Position numbers and translations under genes: made by a program. Positions 56,350-64,000 of a stretch of 64,000 nucleotides of DNA are shown here, piece after piece (the first letter of the stretch is position 1; each line of letters starts with the position of its first letter). The notes under the pieces are model-generated. The model was not told the DNA's origin, did no database searches, and saw only the letters and a list, made by a program, of their open reading frames with translations. The stretch comes from Orientallactaga sibirica (taxonomy: Eukaryota > Chordata > Mammalia > Rodentia > Dipodidae), in the NCBI GenBank assembly GCA_036365145.1, contig JAEOAD010000240.1, positions 1,674,001 through 1,738,000 on the forward strand, read 5' to 3'.

Positions 56350-57540
56350 GTCTTTGACTTTTCATTTGTTTCCTTAGTCTTTTTGAATTAAGAAGGAGAG
56401 AAAAATATCATTCCTTCTCTATAATGTTCAGAACAGTGGATCTCATAGTCAAATTACTAGTGGAACAACACTAGAACCAGTGCAAATTCTTCTGAGTGAT
56501 TTAGAAAATAATTATTTCTAGTTTTCTAGGATGCCATGTTTCTCTAACCAGACAGACCACAAGTTGCAATTTAACATATGGAACAAGCAGGTATTCCCCC
56601 ACTGGAGTAGATGACTGCACACCCTGGTTTCTCTATGCATTATATATGAATTGGAATAATTACTTTAAAAGATGCTCAAGAAAGTTCCTAGATGATGAGG
56701 TGCCTTCTCTTTCTATGAATGAAGCAGTGGTTTCCAAGCATATAATTTCTCCCATAATTTTGTGAAGATAGCGACATGCCCAGTGAAACCTTCACTCACC
56801 AGCATAAATGAGCAACAAGTATCTCAACTGCTTCCTTCTGCTTCTTCCTGACAGTCCCCTAAGCACTCACCTGAGTCAGCAGAGAAGCACAACAGGAACT
56901 GTTGGACTCTAAAGTTAGGTAGAATTGGTAGCAGAAAAGAACATCTACTATTCATATCTGTGTTATTATTATTTGTTTTTAAACAGAAGGGTCTTAAGGC
57001 ACAGATGCTTTAGTGTGTGATACCTCTAAGTAAAAACTAATGGGCTTCAATTTTAAGCCTTATCCTCAAGTGTAGAAGGAGTAATATATTTTCTATGATT
57101 TTACTTGTTCTAACTTTAGCTACAAAAGGACAAAGGAAACTTTATTTTGGTCACACTTGGGGTTCTCCCCTTCTTCTGCCCCTCTAGACCTTTGCCCATA
57201 CTAGGGATGGAGCAGAGGTTCTGTGACCATGGTCATAGGCTTGGATATCCAAGATATTTAGCCACTGCTTAGTTACCTGTTGTCCTGTTTACATGGCCCC
57301 TTCTGGTTTAGCAGTCTGTCATGCTTGGGGCATACTTTTTAATCTGTCTATAGTTATCTTACTCTAAATGCAGTAATGATGACATTAGAAGAGGCCGAGA
57401 GCCAGGGTGTATGTTCATCTTTTACTCCTACCTCTAGGAGGAATCTTCTCCCCTTCTCTAGCTCTTTCTCTGTCTCTCCCACCCTCCCACCTTCCTTTCC
57501 TTTTTCTTTACTTTTTGGATTTATTTTCCTTTTCTATTTT
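56350..57540. other. 1.2 kb unique intron
   Basis: No element recognised. Pyrimidine-rich at 57440-57520. No gene support. Confidence 0.5.
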
Positions 57541-57547
57541 TTGCATT

Positions 57548-57757
57548 TTATTATTTATTATTTGTGGCACTAGAGATTGAACCTAGGGCCTCATTCATGC
57601 GAGGCAAACACTCTACTACTGAGCTACATTCTCACCTCTTTTTACTTCTAATTCTGAAATAACATTTCACTAAATTGATCTTGAACTTGTGATGCTCCTA
57701 CCATGGCCTCTGTAATAGCTGGGATTAAAGGCCTGTGCCACAAACCTGATCATCAGT
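57548..57757 (-). mobile_element. ID-related plus B1-related SINE sequence
   Basis: ACTAGAGATTGAACCTAGGG to CTACTACTGAGCTACATTCT is rc ID; TGATCTTGAACTTGTGATGC to GGGATTAAAGGCCTGTGCCA is rc B1. Same half order as 15712-15943, which supports a composite SINE rather than two chance insertions. Confidence 0.75.
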
Positions 57758-58239
57758 TCTCTCTTAGCTGAGGCAGGAGGTTAATATGACTTTATTCCTC
57801 AGCTACCTGAGATCTCTGTACTAGAATACCCTCTTTCTTTACCTCTTCTGCAAGTTACTTCCATGGTCTTCGTCTCAGGGAAAATAAAAGCCAGGAAGAT
57901 TTGCAGGCTTGTTCTACACTGGCCCTGGCCACATTTCCCTGAGGCAATAAAACAGAAAGCTGTCACCAGCTTGAATTAAGAGGGAGATAGAGGGAAAGTG
58001 CAGAGAGAGGAGAATGTCTCAAAACAGACTCTAGCCATAAAATCTGCAGGAAAACAGAATCAAATAAGGTACTTAGTGCTCTCCTAATCCATAACCTTAA
58101 TGTGGCTTCAGCTTCCTTTGGGCGGCATCCATTGACTGGTGTAGGGTCTTCTTTACAGCTTCCAGTGGCATCTAGAAGCATCTGTTGATAGGTGTAGGGG
58201 CTCCACTGCAGCTTTCACTAGTCTCTGATTATCCATTTT
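57758..58239. other. intron, no recognised feature
   Basis: A short direct repeat is visible: ATCCATTGACTGGTGTAGGG and ATCTGTTGATAGGTGTAGGG, each followed by (T/C)TTC- and GCAGCTT-like text (58128-58160, 58177-58215). Otherwise unique. Confidence 0.45.
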
Positions 58240-58244
58240 GTCAT

Positions 58245-58640
58245 TGTTATAGACATTTCACATTGCTGGAAAGAACATCCAAACCAGGAACAGTTTAGGG
58301 GAGGAAAGGATTTATTTCAAGCTTACAGATCCAGGAAGAGGTTCCATCAGTGGGAGAAGAAGGTGCTTCCATATATCAAACAAAGAGAAACCATCACCAG
58401 CCACAAAATACCAAAATCAACAAACATAAAACCAGCAGCAAATAGCAGAGCCCTATCAGAGCTCAAACTGCTGTACATACCTTTAGAGTAGAAATCAAAT
58501 ATGCCCCCAAATATACCTTAAAGCTGGACCCCAGGATCTGCCCATAATAATACCTCCTCCAACCAGGTGTCTAGAGATACAAGTTACAAGCTTTATTAAA
58601 ACACCTACATCTTTGATGGATATACATTCAAATTATCACA
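58245..58640 (-). mobile_element. solo MaLR LTR
   Basis: On the minus strand it begins TGTGATAATTTGAATGTATA at 58640 and ends ...GTCTATAACA at 58245. A 5-base target duplication GTCAT lies on both sides (58240-58244 and 58641-58645). With no internal sequence, it is a solo LTR formed by LTR-LTR recombination. Confidence 0.93.
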
Positions 58641-58645
58641 GTCAT

Positions 58646-59270
58646 AATGATGTATTTAAATTGGTTAACACAGAAGTGGAGAACTGGCAAGCTACAGGTC
58701 CATTTCAGCCTGTAGATGGTGTTGTGTTTGATCCATATAATGTTTGTGAAAATTTTGATTAGTTGGAATTATTTTTAAAACCAGGGCATTTCATTTCACA
58801 TATGGATTTTCCATAATCTATTGAAAATCAGACTCACAAAGTGGGTATATAAGATAAACAATGGAATTCCAGAGTGAGCTTGCCTCAGCCTTAGGCATGA
58901 CAGATATTCTTTAGCTGGCCATAGCTGCTACCTGTAACTCATCCATAGGCACATGGTCTGTCTGTCCAAAATCCTGTATTTTAAGTACAGAGATGTCAAG
59001 TATTAGATTTCTTTTGTTCAGTAAAATAAACACAGTGTCTGCTTTGTACACATACACACAGAAACACACACACCACACACACTTAATGAATTTGTATGAC
59101 ATTTTTGTCCTGACACGTATACGAAGTATACAAAGGCAAGAAACATATGTTTCATCATCTGTGACCTCCAGCTAGGGACATAGGGACATGCTCACATTGA
59201 CCTCCTCAACTGCCTGCATTACAACATCCATCAGGGTCTCCAAACAAATACTCAAGCACATGTGCACATG
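58646..59270. other. intron, no recognised feature
   Basis: Unique-looking apart from a short CA-rich run at 59050-59080 (CACACACCACACACAC). Confidence 0.5.
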
Positions 59271-59275
59271 CCCAC

Positions 59276-59645
59276 TGTGGTAGTTTAAATAGATGGTCCC
59301 CAGTATATTCAGTGTTTTATTAGTTTGTAGTTTTATATGCATCCACCTGGCTTGAGGCAATGTCACTGGGTGGATCTTAAGGTGTGGTGGTGGGTTTCAG
59401 ATTTCAATTTAAACATATGTAAAGTGTTGTCTAGCTAGAGTTCCTGAGTGTGCTGTGCTGTGTGCTGTGCTGTGCTGTGTGGCTTTTGGCTTTCTCTCTC
59501 TCTACCTGGTCCTGTAAGATCAGGCCAACCTCTTCTGTCATTATGGAACTTACCATGGATCTGTAAGCTTCAATAAATATCTCTTACTCCACAACTTTGC
59601 CTGGTCTGGAAGTTCATCTCAGCAAACCTGAATCTGTCTGCAACA
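59276..59645 (+). repeat. 5' LTR of the MaLR element
   Basis: Contains ATGTCACTGGGTGG, the polyadenylation-type AATAAATATCTC and a CTGTGCTGTG-rich segment (59450-59482). The GTGCTGTGCTGTGT array here is longer than in the 3' LTR. Confidence 0.92.
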
Positions 59646-60884
59646 GAAGTTGGTACCAGAATGTGGTGAGATGAACCTGACCATGTGGATTTTGGTCTTT
59701 TGGAACTTTTGTTTTGGAGGAATGGGCATGGACTTGGTGCTTGCAACTTAAGACACCTTCTGGAGTCGTAAGCCAAGTTTAATGGACTATTCTGATGAGA
59801 GTTTGAGAATGCTAAGTATAGACAGTATTGAACTTCGAGGGTTGGCTTATGAGCATTCTAAGGGGAAGGAAAGACTGCAGAGAACTTTGTTGGAACTGGG
59901 CTACTGGCATAAGGGATGGCTGTATTCTGCTGCCCAGTCCCAGAGAGTTTGATCAAGGTTAAATTTGTAATGGACTGATATACTTGGATAAAGATATTGG
60001 ACTGAAAGATTTAAGATTTGAAGTTGGAAAACCTCAAGCAAGTTAAAATTAGAGACATTTAGTCTAGTTTTAGGTTGCTGGAGCTGCTATTGTGAAACAC
60101 ATTAGCAATATTAAGGAAGATGTCACAACTGCTTTACATTAAAACAATGGAGACAATGCCTGAAGAAAGACTATGATAAAAGTGCAAACTCTTTTGGAAA
60201 GAGTTGACTGGAGAAGGAACCTGATTTCAAGATTACAATTTATTTCATCCCTGAATTAAGAATATGGCTGTGTCCTGCACACCTGGTATTAGTTTTGGAA
60301 GCATGAAAAATGCATGGAGTGGTCATGAATTGCACATGGTTCTGGGAGCCGCTGCTGAGATGTGGCATGAGGCAGGGCATGATGCCATGATAAGCTTGAA
60401 GAGCCTTTGGAAGATGGACCATGGTTGGCATGGAGACCTGAAGACATTTTGAATATACTAGGACTGTACAATGGCTACCATGGAATGCACTGTTGGCCTG
60501 GGATGGAGGTTTCCCCTGGCTACTCAGCCCAGGTGGAGGGGCGGAATTGAAAACCTGGAGGCTGACAGTCTCTGGTTATATTGAACTTGAACCGAAGAAG
60601 TTTGATTATTGCTGATGGTGGTTGAGTTAGCATTGTTCTAGTCTCTCCTTGCTATCCCTTATACCAATTGAAAATGTTTGCTCTGTGCCTTTATATGTTG
60701 GAAGTATATAAGTTGTTTGATTTTACAGGACTCATATCTAAGAGACAATCTTAAATCTCAGATGAGAAACTTGGGACTTTAGAACTATCTTAAGTTGGTA
60801 AAGACTGTGGGGACCTTTGAAGTTGGACTTAGTACAATTTAAAGTTTGTCATAGTTATAAATCTATTGGGGGCCAGGGGTAGAA

Positions 60885-61244
60885 TGTATAAGTTTGAATA
60901 GATGGATCCCAGTATATTCAATGTTTTATTAGTTTGTAGTTTGTAGTTGTGTCTGATCCACCTGGCTGGAGGCAATGTCACTGGGTGGCTCTTAAGGTGG
61001 GGTGGTGGGCTTGAGATTTCAATCTAAACATATGTAAAGTGTTGTATAACTGGAGTTCCTGAAGTGTGCTGTGCTGTGTAGTCTTTGGCTTTTTGGCTTT
61101 TGGCTTTTTCTTTCTCTCCAAGCCAAGCTCTTCTGCCATTATGGAATTTCCCCTGGATCTGTAAGCTTCAATAAATATCCCTTCATCCATAATTTTGCCT
61201 GTTTTGGAAGTTCATCTCAAACAAACTTGAAGCTGTCTGCTATA
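60885..61244 (+). repeat. 3' LTR of the MaLR element
   Basis: Aligns end to end with the 5' LTR (AATGTCACTGGGTGGCTCTT, AACATATGTAAAGTGTTGT, GTAAGCTTCAATAAATATC). Differences include a TTTTTGGCTTTTGGC expansion at 61084-61112 and a GTAGTTTGTAGTT duplication. Confidence 0.92.
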
Positions 61245-61249
61245 CCCAC

Positions 61250-61598
61250 ATGCCCACACATGATAGTACATACCATGGTTGTATATAGAATCATCTCTGT
61301 GGTGTGTTTAATTCTAGCCATGAGGTCCTAGGAAAGGAGAAAGCTCTGAGTACCCCAACCAGAACAATGCCTGACATAGAAAAGGACACTTTCTACTTGC
61401 TATGACTAGACTTAAAAAGTTAAATAGCCACTCACATTTCATCCCAGTTGCTACTTGAGAGCTTAGTTCAGAGTACCAAAACATATCATAAATTCCTTTC
61501 ACATAATGTAAGTTATTATCTTTCCCCTTTTCTAGTCTCCAGGTTAAGCATTATTCCTAATACAAACTAAATTTTGACCAAATTTACTAGAAATGAGT
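61250..61598. other. intron, no recognised feature
   Basis: Unique-looking; nothing supported. Confidence 0.45.
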
Positions 61599-61609
61599 CT
61601 GCCCAAGTT

Positions 61610-61631
61610 ATTTTAAAGCAAGAGATCAAGA

Positions 61632-61714
<83 letters not shown>

Positions 61715-61890
61715 GGTACACCAGAGCCTCCAGCCACTGCAATTAAACTCCAGATATGTGTGCCTCCTTGTGCACATATGCAACCTTGCACACTTGTCAC
61801 TTTGTGCATCCGGCTTACCTGGGACCTAGAGAGTCAAATATGAGTCCTTGGGCAGGCAAGCACCACAACTGATAAGCCATCTCTCCAGCC
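61610..61890 (-). mobile_element. tRNA SINE with (TG)n-(AG)n expanded tail
   Basis: (TG)24 at 61633-61680, then (AG)15 to 61710, then SINE body GGTACACCAGAGCCTCCAGC and CTCCAGATATGTGTGCCTCC, and rc head ATAAGCCATCTCTCCAGCC. 11-base target duplication CTGCCCAAGTT (61599-61609 and 61891-61901). Confidence 0.95.
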
Positions 61891-62009
61891 CTGCCCAAGT
61901 TTTATATAGTAAATATGTTTACTACTCATGACATTAATTGTAGAAGCATTTACTTGGCTACTTTGATTTAGTAGGTTCTAGAAATATAAAAATGAGCAAG
62001 AGGGACCTG

Positions 62010-62120
62010 ACATGGACATTGGTGTCTGCCTACCTGTGATCTGAGCATTGGGGATAATGGGCCCAGAGGATTTTGAGTTCAAGGCTAGCATGGACTACAT
62101 AACAAGACCCCATCTTTAAA
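62010..62120 (+). mobile_element. old B1 SINE
   Basis: GACATGGACATTGGTGTCTG, CCCAGAGGATTTTGAGTTC, AAGGCTAGCATGGACTACAT and AACAAGACCCCATCTTT follow B1 order. Its tail became the next microsatellite. Confidence 0.75.
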
Positions 62121-62133
62121 AAATAAAGAAATA

Positions 62134-62220
62134 AAAGAAAGGAAGAAAGGGAGGAAGGGAGGAAAGAAGGAAGGAAGGAAGGAAGGAAGGAAGAAAGGAA
62201 GGAAGGAAGGAAGGAAGAAA
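62134..62220. repeat. (GGAA)n microsatellite
   Basis: GGAA/AGGA tetranucleotides with a few GAAA and GGGA interruptions, about 20 units. Minus frames rich in Pro, Ser, Phe and Leu are artefacts. Confidence 0.95.
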
Positions 62221-62224
62221 TAGA

Positions 62225-63755
62225 TTGAGACAGAAGCCTGTGCTTTCCAAATGAGGCCACAAGTATTCATTGCAGGAAAATAGGAAATTTATAGCTCTGT
62301 ATCCACCATGCAAGTAAAGGTATAGCTTTTCCTGTCTGCTGAACTGCTAAAGACAGATGGTATGTTTCCTAGAGAACCTGAATCATGACAGCGTCCCAGG
62401 TCCTGACACTGGTGTGGGCAGGTGCTGTCTATAGATTCTCATTATGTCCAGAGACTTCCCATTTCCCAATGTTTTTTCTCCAGTTCTTACTCTGTAAAGG
62501 TCACATTTTCTTCTATGGCATACAATTTCAATTGTTTGCTACTCCATGCTCTCTGTCACTGAGTCAAACTCTGTGAAATAAGATAATGTATTTAACACCA
62601 CTTTGCACAAAGCAAGCATGTGAACATTACCAATTTTCTCCTTCTTTTTCACCAAAATGCCAATGCTGAAATTGCTTTTCTGTCAAATGGAGCACTCACA
62701 TGTTGAGAGCATTTTTTTTCTTTCCATTTCTTTCTCCCTCATCATTTTCACTGGGACTGACAAATGTTCCAACTAATGCTAAGCCCCTCTACCTCACATA
62801 TAAAAAAAAAAAATGGAAAATTGTAGCCAATTCATGAAAGCAGTTTTCTTAGCATGTAAGTGAAAAAGAAACAACAAATGGCCGCAAGTTAAATTTTCTT
62901 CTGCCTTCTTTAACAATCTGGTCAAGACAGGCTTTCTTTTATGGTAACTGTTTACACTGCTCTGTTTTAGTTTTTTCCTTGACAGTCCCTTAATTAGGTT
63001 TTCACTAGTTATCCAGGATGTGGGTGGCTGGATAGATGTCTCCAGAAGCTTCCAGATGAAGCAGCTCTCTTAGAAATGTGTGAACCAAGCCACCAATCCA
63101 CTCAAAGTATAGATTTTAGTGAGTCATTTCAATTTTAGAAAGTATTAATCTACAAGGTGCCTGGGCCTAACAGCAGAATTTTCTCAACTAAGAGTTAAAA
63201 ATAGTCTTTCTTAGTAACAAAGGAGAAACTCTTCTCTCTCCAACATATGAATCACTCTGTCTCCCCATGGGGGAAGATGCCCTCTTAGACTACTTACTAC
63301 CTGTGGCCAGTCAGGCTTTTCTTTGAGAATAACAACAAAATTCCAATTGCCCAGCTCATCTGTGACCACTATACAATGTGTTTAATTCACATTGAGCAAG
63401 TCAGTGAGCAGTTCTCACCACAGACTTCCATTTAGATCTGATTGCTTCATTGTACAGTTCTCCTTAACTCAAATACTACTGCAGTCCTACTTAACTTGAT
63501 GCAGACTTGCAAACTGAAGGAGAGCTGTGCTGCCATAGACTTCTGACAAAATGTTTAAATCTCTTCTAGGATTGGCACTTACAGTTATCAGAAACTTTTA
63601 TAGTGCTATTGTTTCTGCTGTCTTTTAAACTCTTCATTTGCTAAAATCTCACCAAAGAAAATCATAATACCAGAAAATCTATACTTCTGTATGGAATCTA
63701 TTAAGTTTGTGGCAACAATGATTGCCAAAACAGTGGCATATTTATAAAAAGAAAT
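62225..63755. other. 1.5 kb unique intron
   Basis: No repeat recognised over 62225-63755. It is a candidate for conserved non-coding sequence only by lack of repeats. Confidence 0.45.
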
Positions 63756-63757
63756 CC

Positions 63758-64000
63758 TTTTTTTATTTTATTTTTAGAGAGAGACAGACAGAGAGGGAGA
63801 GGGAGACAGATAGAGAATGGCGCGCCAACAGTCTCTCAGCTGCTGTGAACGAAATCCAGATGTGTGTGCTCCCTTGTGGGCAAGTGCAGCATTGCGTCCT
63901 TGTGTCAGTTTGCATCTGGCTAAACGTGGGACCTAGAGATTGGAACCGGGTTCTTAGGCTTGGGAGGCAGGCGCCTTAATCGCTAAGCCATCTCTCCAGC
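63758..64000 (-). mobile_element. long-form tRNA SINE, cut by window end
   Basis: TTTTTTTATTTTATTTTTAG tail, GAGAATGGCGCGCCAACAGT, CTCCCTTGTGGGCAAGTGCA, AACGTGGGACCTAGAGATTG, and rc head CTAAGCCATCTCTCCAGC to the last base. No tandem duplication. It keeps CpG sites, so it is fairly young. Confidence 0.94.

Larger units (their letters stand above)
59276..61244 (+). mobile_element. complete-length MaLR element with both LTRs
   Basis: 5' LTR 59276-59645 (370 bases, TGTGGTAGTTTAAATAGATG ... CTGTCTGCAACA), internal region 59646-60884, 3' LTR 60885-61244 (360 bases). The 5-base target duplication CCCAC lies at 59271-59275 and 61245-61249. A primer-site-like TGGTACCAG lies 5 bases after the 5' LTR (59651-59659), and a purine-rich GGGGGCCAGGGGTAGAA tract lies just before the 3' LTR. 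The internal region has only short frames and no gag or pol likeness, as expected for MaLRs, which are non-autonomous relatives of ERVL. The 3' LTR ends TATA instead of AACA. Confidence 0.93.
20896..64000 (+). other. SLC35F1: SLC35F1 intron 2 (5' part)
   Basis: All sequence after the exon 2 donor to the window end. No segment encodes the expected exon 3 continuation (the tryptophan-rich RRRWWKY region), so this intron is longer than 43 kb here. It carries the 44.9-56.1 kb L1 cluster and the MaLR elements. Confidence 0.8.

Overview
The window is mammalian, intron-dominated and rodent. The single protein-coding segment I can support is one 176-base internal exon on the + strand (20720-20895), recognised from its protein as exon 2 of SLC35F1, a multi-pass solute carrier family 35 member expressed mainly in brain. 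Everything left of it is SLC35F1 intron 1 (its 3' part) and everything right is intron 2 (its 5' part). Neither the first exon nor exon 3 is present. No other gene, RNA gene or CpG-island promoter was found.

Organism: the repeats point to a myomorph rodent, most likely a jerboa-like dipodoid (inference from memory of repeat families). Three things suggest this: B1 elements with a distinctive body (GCCACCCTGAGACTACA...GACCCTACCTCGAAAA); many copies of a tRNA-headed B2-like SINE beginning GGGCTGGAGAGATGGCTTAG, with a body reading CCAGATGCACAAGGTGGC and CATGCCCATTCTCTC; and B4, ID and MaLR elements shared with mouse-like rodents.

Layout. 0.5-6 kb: nested B1s, a 25-base minisatellite, an MLT1 LTR, and two L1 3' ends facing tail to tail. 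6-16 kb: SINEs scattered in otherwise single-copy intron. 16.4-18.2 kb: an old L1 with an inverted 5' segment. 19-20.9 kb: microsatellites, SINEs, then exon 2. 21.3-22 kb: a minus-strand MaLR LTR with adjoining internal sequence. 23.5-26.8 kb: an internally deleted minus-strand L1 with a GC-rich 5' region carrying ~40-base repeats. 27-44 kb: mostly unique intron with MIR, B1, B4, MaLR and SINE insertions. 44.9-56.1 kb: about 11 kb of almost continuous minus-strand L1 built from at least four fragments. 58.2-61.2 kb: a solo MaLR LTR and a two-LTR MaLR element, each with 5-base target duplications. 61.6-64 kb: SINEs, microsatellites and unique intron.

There is no operon, CRISPR array or new multi-gene system here. 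The value of the window lies in the exon, in clean transposition records (target duplications, nesting order), in a SINE subfamily marked by an internal duplication, and in inverted repeat pairs that would sit inside one pre-mRNA.
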